From contig JAJFGE010000045.1 of the NCBI GenBank assembly GCA_021776295.1, positions 1-40,008 of the forward strand: a stretch of DNA of 40,008 bases. The letters run 5' to 3'. Below, in pieces: positions 1-8,385 of the stretch. The DNA comes from Hyphococcus sp. (GTDB taxonomy: Bacteria; Pseudomonadota; Alphaproteobacteria; Caulobacterales; Parvularculaceae). The position numbers were made by a program, and so were the translations under genes. Below the pieces are notes generated by a model, which was given only the letters and a program-made list of their open reading frames with translations, was not told where the DNA came from and did not search any database. Position 1 is the stretch's first letter. Each line of letters opens with the position of its first letter.

Positions 1-1106
1 TCGCCGCCCTCCAGCCGTTCCAGCTTTTCCCGGCGGGCCGAGCCCTTGTCGCGTCCGGTCAGGATTTCGAGGCGAACGCCGGTCGCCTCGGCAAGCGAGC
101 TGAGAGATTCCATATGCTGGCGCGCGAGAATCTCGGTCGGCGCCATAAACGCCGCCTGCGCGCCAGATTCGATCGCCGTCAGCATCGCCATAAACGCAAC
201 CACGGTTTTACCGGAACCGACATCGCCCTGGAGCAGCCGCACCATGCGTTCGGGCGAGCGCATATCGTCAAAGATTTCGCCCAGCGCGTGGGCTTGTGCA
301 TTGGTGAGTGTGAAGGGTAACGCAGCCTTTGCCTTTGCGACCAGCCGTCCGTCGCCGGCAATGGCGCGGCCTTTGGATTTCACCCGCGCCTTGCGGATCA
401 GCATCAAGGCGAGCTGGTTGGCGAGCAACTCGTCATAGGCAAGGCGCATGCGCGCCGGCGTCAACAGGGAAAGATCCTCCGACGAGGTCGGGCCGTGAAC
501 CGCCGCAAGCGATGATTTCCAGCCGGACCATTTGCGCGCCGTCAACCATGCATCGTCCTGCCACTCGGGCAAATCGGGCGCGCGCTCCAGCGCATGCACC
601 ACGGCTTTGCGCATCACAGCAGAAGACAGACCAGCGGTCAGCGGATAAACCGGCTCATAGAGCGGCAAATCCTCCGGCTTGTTCGGATCGGCGATATAGT
701 CCGGGTGCGCCATTTGCCGGGCGCCGTTGAAATCTTCCAGCTTGCCACTGACCAGCCGTTGCTCGCCTACGGGCAGGGCGCGTTTTAAATAATCGGCGCG
801 GCCATGGAAGAACACCAGGGTCATGAAACCGGTCTCATCGGAGCAGATGACTTTATAGGGCAGCCGGCGGCCTTTGGGCGGCGGCTCGTGGCTGTCGACG
901 GTGACCAGGAAGGTCGCCAGCTCTCCAAACGCCGCCGCCTCGATTTTCGGTCTTTTTGAGCGGTCGATAATGTTGATCGGCGGCGTCAGTGTGAGATCGA
1001 CAATGCGCGGCCCGGCGAGCTTGCCGATCATCGCCGCAATTTTAGGACCGACGCCGGGCAGGGCGATAACGTCGGCAAAAAGCGGGTTGAGGATGGCGGG
1101 TCGCAT
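1..1106 (-). CDS. recG: ATP-dependent DNA helicase RecG (3' end beyond window)
   Basis: RecG remodels stalled replication forks and branched recombination intermediates in the cytoplasm. The reading frame runs leftward from an ATG at 1106 to the window edge, giving about 368 N-terminal residues. It starts MRPAILNPLFADVIALPGVG, a helix-hairpin-helix-like start typical of RecG, and is followed by the OB-fold wedge domain. The helicase Walker A motif GDVGSGKT is encoded at about 205-228, followed by motif Ia (APTEILARQH). The remaining helicase motifs lie outside the window. It is divergent from sdhE, with less than 80 bp between the starts. recG beside sdhE is a common alphaproteobacterial arrangement. 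The family call is secure; the gene is partial only because the window ends. Confidence 0.95.
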   Translation of the reverse strand, partial: MRPAILNPLFADVIALPGVGPKIAAMIGKLAGPRIVDLTLTPPINIIDRSKRPKIEAAAFGELATFLVTVDSHEPPPKGRRLPYKVICSDETGFMTLVFFHGRADYLKRALPVGEQRLVSGKLEDFNGARQMAHPDYIADPNKPEDLPLYEPVYPLTAGLSSAVMRKAVVHALERAPDLPEWQDDAWLTARKWSGWKSSLAAVHGPTSSEDLSLLTPARMRLAYDELLANQLALMLIRKARVKSKGRAIAGDGRLVAKAKAALPFTLTNAQAHALGEIFDDMRSPERMVRLLQGDVGSGKTVVAFMAMLTAIESGAQAAFMAPTEILARQHMESLSSLAEATGVRLEILTGRDKGSARREKLERLEGG

Positions 1107-1147
1107 AGGGTGAATTTATCGGAATTTGCGCTCCGTGCGGCAACCAT

Positions 1148-1156
1148 TTATCCACA
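1148..1156 (+). promoter_or_regulatory. perfect DnaA-box-like sequence TTATCCACA
   Basis: The nonamer TTATCCACA matches the consensus strong DnaA box exactly. It sits alone in the short divergent region between recG and sdhE, just upstream of the sdhE start. A single box may let DnaA influence expression of either gene, but it may also be chance. There is no AT-rich unwinding region or box cluster, so this is not an origin. Confidence 0.3.
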
Positions 1157-1183
1157 GTGAGCGCTGAGGAGAAAAAATCGCCG

Positions 1184-1438
1184 ATGACCATCGAAGATCG
1201 CCGTAAAAAGTTGCTTTATCGCGCCACCTATCGCGGGTTTAAGGAGGCCGACCTTCTGATCGGCGGGTTTGCGGCGGCCAATATTGCGAGCTTCGACGCC
1301 CCTGAACTTGACGAATTTGAGGCCTTGCTTGAGCTTGATGACCGCCACCTCTACGATTGGGCGATGCAGAAATACCCGCCGCCGTCCGATATCATCGGGC
1401 CGGTGTTTGAGCGGCTTATGGCGTTCAAGCTGTTGTAG
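1184..1438 (+). CDS. sdhE: FAD assembly factor SdhE (DUF339 family)
   Basis: SdhE helps attach FAD covalently to the flavoprotein subunit of succinate dehydrogenase in the cytoplasm. The product is 84 residues from the ATG at 1184. It carries the family hallmark RGxxE in the segment YRGFKEADLL near residues 16-25, which is the flavoprotein contact. The rest is the usual acidic small helical domain (DELEFEALLELDD-like region and the YDWAMQKY segment). A GTG at 1157 would add nine residues. I prefer 1184 because GAGGAG lies upstream at 1166-1171, although the 12-nt spacing is long. It is divergent from recG, and mfd, its usual next neighbour, is displaced downstream by 3.4 kb. Confidence 0.9.
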   Translation: MTIEDRRKKLLYRATYRGFKEADLLIGGFAAANIASFDAPELDEFEALLELDDRHLYDWAMQKYPPPSDIIGPVFERLMAFKLL

Positions 1439-1497
1439 TTTTGGCGGACATTCGGGCGGAATCACCATCCCATTTCGAAAACTGAGGATCCATAGCC

Positions 1498-2853
1498 ATG
1501 GCGGAGCACTCCTTAAAGCGTGTCTTGAGCCGTTTCGATGCGGCCGTCCTTGGCTTCGGCGCAATTATCGGCTGGGGCTGGATTATCCTTGCAGGAACAT
1601 GGGTGGCGAATGCCGGGATTGCCGGCGCTGTCGTCGCTTTTGCACTGGGCGCTGTCGCGATTATCGTCATCGGGCTCACCTATGCAGAGCTTGCTTCGGC
1701 GATGCCGGTCGCAGGCGGAGAACATGCGTATACGGAACGGGCCTTCGGCAAGACCGCATCGTTTATCTGCACCTGGTCGATCATTTTCGGATATGTCTCG
1801 GTTGTGGCGTTTGAGGCGATCGCCTTGCCGGTTGCAGTTGTCTATCTCTTCCCGGAAGTCAAAGCCTGGCCGTTATGGGAAATCGCCGGCTATCGCGTCC
1901 ATGCAAGCGAGGCGGCGCTCGGCGGCGTTGCGGCGTTTGCGATCACTGTCATCAACATTTGGGGCGTGCGGCTTGCGGCGCGGGTGCAAGCGGTTGTCGT
2001 TGTTCTCTTGTTTGCTGCGGGCGCGGTGCTGATCGTTGGCGGGCTTGCAAACATTGATCGTATTCCCGCTGATATTGAAACCTGGAAAGGGTTTTCGGGC
2101 GTATTCGCGGTCATCATCATGGTCCCGTTTTTGTTTGTCGGTTTTGACGTCATTCCACAATCGGCAGAAGAAATTGCGGGGCCCAAAAAGCAGATCGGCG
2201 GGGCGCTGATATTTTCAATCCTGCTGGCGGTGGCTTTTTATCTGGTGATTGTTTTTTCGGTGGGGCTGGCGCCAATGGACCCGGACAATATTGATATCGC
2301 GACGGCGGACGCGGCGGGCGCCTGGTGGCGTTCGGACAAAGCCGCCGCCTTTGTCATTGTCGCCGGGATCGGCGGTATCCTCACCAGCTGGAATTCATTT
2401 CTTATCGGCGGCAGCCGCGCGCTTTTCGCAATGGCGCGCGCCGAACAGCTGCCGCGTTTTCTAGCCAAAGTGCACCCACGCTTCGGCACGCCATGGACCG
2501 CGATTACGTTGGTCGGCGGGCTATCGGTCGCCGCGCCCTTGTTGGGACGCAATGCGCTGGTCTGGATCGTCAATGCCGGCGCGTTTGGCATCACCATCGC
2601 ATACACCTTCGTTGCCGCAGCTTTTGTAATCCTTCGCCTTCGTGAGCCGCAAATGGAGCGTCCCTTCCGCGCGCCCGGCGGTGTGGTCGTCGGCATTCTC
2701 GCCTTTATCCTCGGCGTCGGCATCTTGATGCTTTATCTGCCATTCTCCCCTTCGGCGCTCGCATGGCCCGCCGAATGGGGTCTCCTCGCCGGCTGGGCGG
2801 CGCTCGGTCTGGTCTTTTGGTTGAAGCGGCCAACGCGTTATTTGGTGCGCTGA
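1498..2853 (+). CDS. APC-superfamily amino acid permease
   Basis: This is a 451-residue integral membrane protein with about twelve hydrophobic segments, the size and spacing of the amino acid-polyamine-organocation family. The first segment carries the family's unwound-helix signature (FGAIIGWGWII). The conserved AGGEHAYTERAFG stretch follows the second helix, and the SWNSFLIGGSRALFAMARAEQLP stretch is near residue 300. It should import an amino acid or related amine across the inner membrane by proton or sodium coupling. The substrate cannot be told from sequence. A GAGGA ribosome site lies about ten bases before the ATG. Its stop is only 9 bp from the stop of the convergent regulator gene. 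It belongs to the accessory block inserted between sdhE and mfd. Confidence 0.85.
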   Translation: MAEHSLKRVLSRFDAAVLGFGAIIGWGWIILAGTWVANAGIAGAVVAFALGAVAIIVIGLTYAELASAMPVAGGEHAYTERAFGKTASFICTWSIIFGYVSVVAFEAIALPVAVVYLFPEVKAWPLWEIAGYRVHASEAALGGVAAFAITVINIWGVRLAARVQAVVVVLLFAAGAVLIVGGLANIDRIPADIETWKGFSGVFAVIIMVPFLFVGFDVIPQSAEEIAGPKKQIGGALIFSILLAVAFYLVIVFSVGLAPMDPDNIDIATADAAGAWWRSDKAAAFVIVAGIGGILTSWNSFLIGGSRALFAMARAEQLPRFLAKVHPRFGTPWTAITLVGGLSVAAPLLGRNALVWIVNAGAFGITIAYTFVAAAFVILRLREPQMERPFRAPGGVVVGILAFILGVGILMLYLPFSPSALAWPAEWGLLAGWAALGLVFWLKRPTRYLVR

Positions 2854-2862
2854 ACACAAGGA

Positions 2863-3552
2863 TTACTCAACGATCCGCTTTGGCCGAATATCGCCATAGC
2901 GTGACCGCGCAAACCATCGCGGCGCGGTTTTGCAAAGATGGTTTGAGCCAATAAGCGTTACGGTTTGCGCTTTTACTGCAGCGCTCAATTCAGCATCCCC
3001 CATCCAGATCTCGACCAGCGTCGGCTGGCTGCCGGTGATAAAAATATCTACATCCTTGCCGGGGTCATCTGTGCACAAATCGACATTCTCGTCGGTTGCG
3101 ACCAGCCACCACTTCGAATGACGGTCAACATCGGTAAAGTGGATGCAAATCACCGTCTCGCCATCCGGTAATTCCGTTATGTCCAGTGAGCGATGAAAAT
3201 CCCACATGAAACCAGCGATATCGATATCCTCATCAATGATGCGCCGGCGCGCCCAGCGTAGCCCCCACTTTGACATTTGATCAACAACCGGCGCCAGCTC
3301 GCGTCCGCATCGGGTCAGGCGATATTCCTGCGCTTTTTGTCCGGGCGCAGACTTCTTGACGATGAGGCCATCAGCTTCGAGTTGCTTAAGCCGTTTGCTA
3401 AGGATGGTCGGTGAAATGCGCGGTAGCGCCCGCTGGAATTCATTATAGCGCGTTGAGCCCAAAAACAGCTCGCGCATAATCAGCAAAATCCATTTGTCGC
3501 CGATCATGTCGGCAGCCTTAACGGCGGGGCAAAGGCTTCCGGATTTGTTCAT
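2863..3552 (-). CDS. HxlR-family winged-helix regulator with C-terminal extension
   Basis: The N-terminal half (about residues 1-105) is an HxlR winged helix. It has a Cys at position 8 in SLCPAVKAADMIGDKW, then the recognition-helix region PRISPTILSKRLKQLEADGL and the wing QEYRLTRCGREL. HxlR regulators usually act as dimers that sense thiols, aldehydes or electrophiles through such cysteines. The protein is 229 residues, roughly twice the minimal family size. The C-terminal part (for example IFITGSQPTLVEIWMGD) resembles the SCP2-like ligand domain seen in long HxlR proteins. It is divergent from an OsmC-like gene, and the 145-bp gap holds a strong repeat operator, so autoregulation plus control of the OsmC gene is likely. 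Confidence 0.85.
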   Translation of the reverse strand: MNKSGSLCPAVKAADMIGDKWILLIMRELFLGSTRYNEFQRALPRISPTILSKRLKQLEADGLIVKKSAPGQKAQEYRLTRCGRELAPVVDQMSKWGLRWARRRIIDEDIDIAGFMWDFHRSLDITELPDGETVICIHFTDVDRHSKWWLVATDENVDLCTDDPGKDVDIFITGSQPTLVEIWMGDAELSAAVKAQTVTLIGSNHLCKTAPRWFARSRYGDIRPKRIVE

Positions 3553-3572
3553 GGGGCGGCCTCGAATTGCAG

Positions 3573-3624
3573 GTTGCTACGCAATGCGTAGTTCGTTGCT
3601 ACTGATTTGGCTAGTCGTTGCTAC
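3573..3624. promoter_or_regulatory. operator: three GTTGCTAC repeats at 22-bp period plus palindrome
   Basis: GTTGCTAC occurs at 3573-3580, 3595-3602 and 3617-3624. The period is exactly 22 bp, about two helical turns, so all three face the same side of the DNA. A perfect inverted repeat, CTACGCA-A-TGCGTAG (3577-3591), overlaps the first copy. The block lies between the divergent HxlR regulator and the OsmC-like gene. Some HxlR proteins are known to bind direct repeats upstream of their targets. I infer this is the binding region of the regulator at 2863-3552. Confidence 0.6.
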
Positions 3625-3697
3625 GGCTGGCGCAGTATCGCAGCTAAGGCGGCATCCCCTAATACCCGGACACAGTCGATAAAAAGAGAGAAAAGCT

Positions 3698-4309
3698 ATG
3701 CAACAATTACCACAACGATTTATCCAGGCCGTGGCGCAGAATGGATCGCAGATGATGCGCACACGTCAAGAACCTTTAACTGCGTTATATGAAAAACAGC
3801 CCGAGCGCGCCCGGATCACCGACCATGCCGCGACACGCAGCCTTAATGTGCCGGCGTCAACTGCGCTCTATACAGAAGTTCTACCAGGCTCCGGTCCGGC
3901 CTATCCGATTGGCGTTCACAAGGCCGTTGGCGGCGAGAGTGACTTTCCTACGCCCGGCGATATATTGTGTGCGGCTATGGCGAGCTGTCTTGATAGCTGT
4001 ATTCGTATTATCGCCAGCCGTCTTGGGGTTGCGTTAAAGGCCCTAAGTGTTGACGTAGAAGCGAATATGGATGTGTGCGGAACACTTCGTGTTGATGACG
4101 CCACGCCTGTTGGCTTTCAAGATGTTATTATGCGTGTCGATATAAAGGCTGAAGATCAGGTGTCCGATCAGATGCTCGATATCATTGTCAGCGCGGCTGA
4201 GTATAGCTGCGTCGTAGTGCAGACCCTTCGTAACGCGCCGGAAATCACAATTGAGCGGGTTAAATCAGGCAGGGTTCAAGATGCACAGCAGCCTATTAAG
4301 GCTGCCTAG
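3698..4309 (+). CDS. OsmC/Ohr-like family protein
   Basis: A 203-residue protein of the OsmC/Ohr superfamily, whose members reduce organic hydroperoxides with two cysteines. The central helix reads AAMASCLDSCIRIIASRLG, with a Cys at the peroxidatic position. The second conserved Cys is in AAEYSCVVVQTLRNAPEI. The LNVPASTAL and GESDFPTPGDIL stretches fit the strand and loop before the central helix. There is a long N-terminal extension of about 45 residues. The ATG at 3698 is chosen because AGAGAG precedes it. The gene is divergent from an HxlR regulator and is followed after 62 bp by a small membrane protein, probably in one operon. A redox or electrophile defence role is likely, but the substrate is unknown. 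Confidence 0.8.
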   Translation: MQQLPQRFIQAVAQNGSQMMRTRQEPLTALYEKQPERARITDHAATRSLNVPASTALYTEVLPGSGPAYPIGVHKAVGGESDFPTPGDILCAAMASCLDSCIRIIASRLGVALKALSVDVEANMDVCGTLRVDDATPVGFQDVIMRVDIKAEDQVSDQMLDIIVSAAEYSCVVVQTLRNAPEITIERVKSGRVQDAQQPIKAA

Positions 4310-4371
4310 AAATTTCCCGTAGTGCTGATCGCATTATTATAACATGAAACACCTAAACAGGAGCGTTCAAA

Positions 4372-4758
4372 ATGAATCAGGCGAGCAAAGAAAAATATCT
4401 AAAAATTGCACTCATAGCTTTTGGCGTCATCTTTATGTTGGTCTACCCGATCGGTATGGTCTGGCCGTCAGGCTGGGTCTGGCATGGCGGCGGCGGACAA
4501 TACTACTTACAGATGATCGCCGGCGTATATGCAGTACTTGGCGTGTTTTTAATCATCGCCGCGCGCAACCCGTCAGACCACAAAAGCCTTATCTCATTTA
4601 CGATATGGTCCAGCCTCGTTCATGCGGTGATCATGGGCGCGCAAGCGCTGGGCGACGCCCACGAACACGGCCATCTGATTGGCGATGTGCCGGCGTTGAT
4701 CCTTGTCGCCATTGTCCTGTGGTTTCTGTCGCCTTCGAGGGCCAAGCAGCAGCCGTGA
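4372..4758 (+). CDS. small four-helix membrane protein (DUF6632-like)
   Basis: A 128-residue hydrophobic protein with four predicted membrane helices (about residues 10-30, 43-62, 73-92 and 103-121). It has a histidine-rich loop, ALGDAHEHGHLIGD, between the third and fourth. The pattern with MVWPSGWVWHGGG and ARNPSDHKSLI matches a family of small uncharacterised bacterial membrane proteins that I recall as DUF6632; the family number is from memory. CAGGAG precedes the ATG. It lies 62 bp behind the OsmC-like gene and is probably co-transcribed under the same HxlR control. Function is unknown. The His cluster could bind a metal, but that is speculation. Confidence 0.65.
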   Translation: MNQASKEKYLKIALIAFGVIFMLVYPIGMVWPSGWVWHGGGGQYYLQMIAGVYAVLGVFLIIAARNPSDHKSLISFTIWSSLVHAVIMGAQALGDAHEHGHLIGDVPALILVAIVLWFLSPSRAKQQP

Positions 4759-4787
4759 ACCGCAGCAGATGGTTGCAAACGCCAGCG

Positions 4788-4814
4788 CCAATCCCTAAAC
4801 CCCAATCCCTAAAC
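4788..4814. repeat. two tandem copies of a CCAATCCCTAAAC unit
   Basis: CCAATCCCTAAAC at 4788-4800 is followed directly by CCCAATCCCTAAAC at 4801-4814, a 13-14 bp unit in tandem. It lies in the short gap before mfd, just ahead of a strong hairpin. It probably arose by slippage. No function is evident. Confidence 0.6.
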
Positions 4815-4824
4815 TACGGCTAAA

Positions 4825-4857
4825 CGCGACCGCCAAATCCGGCGGTCGCGCATTTTG
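4825..4857 (+). terminator. strong hairpin upstream of mfd, possible terminator
   Basis: CGCGACCGCC at 4825-4834 pairs perfectly with GGCGGTCGCG at 4841-4850 around a 6-nt loop, and CATTTTG follows. The 10-bp stem is strong but the T-run is only four bases. It could end the OsmC/membrane-protein transcript just before mfd, whose start is at 4867. It could also act as a stem in the mfd leader. Confidence 0.55.
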
Positions 4858-4866
4858 CGTTGAGGA

Positions 4867-7800
4867 ATGATGAACGAACCGGCGAAAACAATGGTCACGG
4901 GCGTGGCGCAAATTGGCGCGGATGCAGCCTGGCGATTTGACGGCTGCTTGCCGGTTTATGGCGCGCCGGAGGGCGCGGACGCGATGGCGGTCGCGGATGC
5001 GGCGCGCGCGCGCGATGCGTTGGTGGTGCATATTGCGCGCGATGGCGCCCGTGCGGCGGCGATGACCCAGGCGTTGCAGTTTTTTGCGCCTGAAATTGCG
5101 GTGTTAGAATTTCCGGCCTGGGATTGCCTTCCCTATGACCGGGTGTCGCCGTCTGCTGCGGTGTCCTCGCGGCGCATGGCCGTGCTAGCGGCGATCGGCT
5201 CGATGGCGGACGCAGGGCCGATGATTGTCGTCACCTCGGTCAACGCCGCGACCCAGAAGACGCCGCCGCATGATGTTATCAAAAAGGCGGCGCTGTCGCT
5301 GGCGCCCGGCGCCGCGATCACCATGGACGCGCTGACCTCATATCTCGGCGCCAATGGTTATGCGCGCGCATCGACGGTGCGCGAGGCCGGGGAGTTTGCG
5401 GTGCGCGGCGGGCTGGTGGATATCTTCCCGCCCGGCGCCGACGAGCCAGTGCGGCTCGATTTCTTTGGCGACAGTCTGGAAACCATCCGCGCCTTCGACG
5501 CCGCCTCGCAACGCACAACCCGCCAGCTCACCCGGTTTGACCTCACGGCGGCCTGCGAGATTTTGTTGACGAGCGAGACCATCACGCGGTTTCGCACCGG
5601 CTTCGTCAAAACCTTCGGCCCTGCTGGCGATGACCCGCTTTATGAGGCGATCAGCGCCGGACGCATGCATGCGGGCGCGGAACACTGGCTGCCATTGTTT
5701 TATGAGACGACCGACACGCTGTTTGATTTTATCGCCGACGCGCTTGTCTTTACCGACCATCAGGCGGACGCCGCAGCGGAGGCGCGGCTTTCGATGATCA
5801 ACGACCATTTTGAAGCCCGCGCGGAAGACGCAAAAGCCGCGCGGCCGCGCAGCTCAGAATTTTCGGCGCCCGCCTATCGTCCGTTAAACCCGCAATTGCT
5901 TTACCTCGCCCCGGATGAATGGCGCACGCGCCTTGACAACGCCAATCTTCGCCCACTCTCGCCTTTTGCACCGGCGGACAATGAGCGCTGTTACAATCTC
6001 GCCGCCAAAGTCGGGCGTAGTTTTGCTGCGGAACGGGCGGCTGAAAAAACCAATGTCTTTGACGCCGTGGGCAACCATGCGCACGCACTGGGCGATAGCG
6101 GCAAGAAGACCGTCATTGCCTGCTGGTCGGAAGGATCGGCCGACCGCATGGGCGCGGTGCTTGGCGATCATGGCGCCGGCGAGATTGTCCATGCCGCTGA
6201 CTGGCTGGCGGTCGGCGCCAACAGCGCACAATTGCAAACGGCGGTTTTGGGGCTTGAGAACGGATTTGAAACCGCCGACACGGCATTTATTTCCGAGCAG
6301 GATATTCTTGGCGACCGGCTGGTGCGGCGATCGCGCAAAAAGCGCGCTGAGAATTTTCTCACCGAAGCCGCAAGCCTTGGCGTCGGCGATATTGTCGTTC
6401 ATGTGGAACACGGCATTGGCCGCTATGAGGGTTTGAAAACCCTCGACGTACAGGGCGCGCCGCATGATTGCCTCTATCTGGTCTATCACGGCGGCGACAA
6501 ATTGTTTCTGCCGGTCGAAAATATCGACCTGCTGTCGCGCTATGGCTCAGACGATCCGGGCCAACAGCTCGACAAGCTTGGCGGCGCGGCCTGGCAGGGG
6601 CGCAAGGCGAAGATGCGTGCGCGCATCAAAATGCTCGCCGAACAGCTCATCGCCATTGCCGCGAAACGGGCGATGCAGACTGCGGAAGAAATTGCGCCAA
6701 CCGCCGGGTCTTATGATGAGTTCTGCGCGCGGTTCCCGTTTGCGGAAACCGAGGACCAGCAAAACGCCATCGCCGATGTTTTGGAAGACCTCGCCAGCGG
6801 CCGGCCCATGGACCGGTTAATTTGCGGCGATGTCGGGTTTGGCAAGACCGAGATTGCGTTGCGCGCAGCCTTCGCCGCAGTGATGACCGGGCGCCAGGTG
6901 GCGATTGTGGCGCCGACGACGCTGCTTGTGCGCCAGCATTTCAAAGGCTTTACGGACCGCTTCAAAGGCTTTCCCGTTAAACTCGGCCAGCTGTCGCGCA
7001 TGGTCTCTGCCAAGCAAGCGAGCGCCGTTCGTGAGGGACTGGCCAGCGGTCAGGTTGATATTGTCATCGGCACGCATGCGTTGCTGGCCAAGACCATCAA
7101 GTTTCGCGATCTGGCGCTGCTGGTGATCGACGAAGAGCAGCATTTTGGCGTCAAACACAAAGAACGCCTCAAAAAATATCGCGGTGACACCCATGTGCTG
7201 ACGCTGACGGCAACGCCGATCCCGCGAACGCTGCAACTAGCTATGAGCGGCATTCGTGATCTGTCGCTGATCGCCACGCCGCCGGTTGACCGGTTGGCGG
7301 TGCGCACCACGGTCGGGCCGTTCGACCCGGTGGTGGCGCGCGAGACACTATTGCGCGAACATTATCGCGGCGGACAAAGCTTTTACGTCGCCCCGCGGAT
7401 TAAGGACCTGGATCAGATCGCAGAGTTTTTGCGTGATGAGGTTCCGGAACTGAAATTTAAAATTGCTCATGGTCAAATGAGCCCCGGCCAACTCGAAGAT
7501 ATCATGACAGCCTTCTACGAAGGCAAGGTTGATGTTCTGGTTTCAACCACCATCATTGAATCCGGTCTTGATATTCCAACGGCAAATACAATGATTATTC
7601 ACCATGCGGATATGTTCGGCCTGTCGCAACTGTATCAGCTTCGTGGTCGCGTGGGACGTTCAAAACAGCGCGCCTACGCTTACCTCACCACTAGCGCGCG
7701 CAAAAAACTCACCGACGGCGCTGAACGCCGCCTCAAGGTGATGCAGTCGCTGGATACGCTGGGCGCGGGCTTCACGCTGGCCTCGCACGATCTCGATATT

Positions 7801-8385
7801 CGCGGCGCCGGCAATCTTCTCGGCGAGGAGCAGTCCGGCCAGGTCAAGGAAGTTGGTGTTGAGCTTTATCAGCACATGCTGGAGGAGGCAGTCGCGGAGC
7901 TGCGCGGCGGCGGTGCGGCGGCGCAAGATGTGTGGTCGCCGCAAATTAACGCCGGCGCCTCGGTGCTGATACCCGACAGCTATGTCGCTGATCTCGATGT
8001 TCGCATGGCGCTCTATCGCCGCCTCGGCAGGCTGGAACAGGAGGCGGAAATTGACGGCTTTGCAGCCGAACTGGTCGACCGGTTCGGGCCGCTGCCGGCG
8101 GAGGTTGACCATCTGCTTGAAATCGTCGCGATCAAAATGATTTGCCGCCGTGCAGGCATTGCCAAGATTGACGCCGGTCCGAAAGGCGCGGTGATTACGT
8201 TTCGCAATGATAGTTTCGTTAATCCGGCGGGGCTTGTCGCATTTATCTCAAGCTCGCCGCACGATGTGAAATTGCGCCCCGATCAGAAATTTGTTTATCG
8301 CCAGGCCTGGCCAGGTGATAAATTACGCCTCAAAGGAACCCGCAAAATTGCCGCGATCATCGCGGAGATTGCCGCCGAGGGGTAG
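4867..8385 (+). CDS. mfd: transcription-repair coupling factor Mfd
   Basis: Mfd removes stalled RNA polymerase from DNA lesions and recruits UvrA for nucleotide excision repair. The product is 1172 residues, normal for the family. The UvrB-like N-terminal region contains FPAWDCLPYDRVSPS. The RNA polymerase interaction domain begins near residue 500 (VVHVEHGIGRYEGL). The RecG-like motor follows, with Walker A GDVGFGKT at residues 654-661, DEEQ at 755-758 and the TATPIPRTLQLAMSGIRDL translocation motif. The C-terminal regulatory domain includes SYVADLDVRMALYRRLGRL. Two ATG codons stand in tandem at 4867 and 4870, with TGAGGA upstream. Its last 29 bp overlap the 3' end of the convergent gene at 8357. 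recG, sdhE and mfd are usually close together; here a 3.4-kb block intervenes. Confidence 0.97.
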   Translation: MMNEPAKTMVTGVAQIGADAAWRFDGCLPVYGAPEGADAMAVADAARARDALVVHIARDGARAAAMTQALQFFAPEIAVLEFPAWDCLPYDRVSPSAAVSSRRMAVLAAIGSMADAGPMIVVTSVNAATQKTPPHDVIKKAALSLAPGAAITMDALTSYLGANGYARASTVREAGEFAVRGGLVDIFPPGADEPVRLDFFGDSLETIRAFDAASQRTTRQLTRFDLTAACEILLTSETITRFRTGFVKTFGPAGDDPLYEAISAGRMHAGAEHWLPLFYETTDTLFDFIADALVFTDHQADAAAEARLSMINDHFEARAEDAKAARPRSSEFSAPAYRPLNPQLLYLAPDEWRTRLDNANLRPLSPFAPADNERCYNLAAKVGRSFAAERAAEKTNVFDAVGNHAHALGDSGKKTVIACWSEGSADRMGAVLGDHGAGEIVHAADWLAVGANSAQLQTAVLGLENGFETADTAFISEQDILGDRLVRRSRKKRAENFLTEAASLGVGDIVVHVEHGIGRYEGLKTLDVQGAPHDCLYLVYHGGDKLFLPVENIDLLSRYGSDDPGQQLDKLGGAAWQGRKAKMRARIKMLAEQLIAIAAKRAMQTAEEIAPTAGSYDEFCARFPFAETEDQQNAIADVLEDLASGRPMDRLICGDVGFGKTEIALRAAFAAVMTGRQVAIVAPTTLLVRQHFKGFTDRFKGFPVKLGQLSRMVSAKQASAVREGLASGQVDIVIGTHALLAKTIKFRDLALLVIDEEQHFGVKHKERLKKYRGDTHVLTLTATPIPRTLQLAMSGIRDLSLIATPPVDRLAVRTTVGPFDPVVARETLLREHYRGGQSFYVAPRIKDLDQIAEFLRDEVPELKFKIAHGQMSPGQLEDIMTAFYEGKVDVLVSTTIIESGLDIPTANTMIIHHADMFGLSQLYQLRGRVGRSKQRAYAYLTTSARKKLTDGAERRLKVMQSLDTLGAGFTLASHDLDIRGAGNLLGEEQSGQVKEVGVELYQHMLEEAVAELRGGGAAAQDVWSPQINAGASVLIPDSYVADLDVRMALYRRLGRLEQEAEIDGFAAELVDRFGPLPAEVDHLLEIVAIKMICRRAGIAKIDAGPKGAVITFRNDSFVNPAGLVAFISSSPHDVKLRPDQKFVYRQAWPGDKLRLKGTRKIAAIIAEIAAEG

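Noticed and set aside
1140-1184. replication origin near the DnaA box
   Set aside because: Only one box, with no cluster and no AT-rich unwinding stretch.
3573-3624. CRISPR-like array
   Set aside because: The repeats are only 8 bp with 14-bp spacers in a promoter, which fits an operator.
5338-5808. 156-codon minus-strand open frame, with others opposite mfd
   Set aside because: Antisense shadow of mfd, with a basic, low-complexity translation and no ribosome site.
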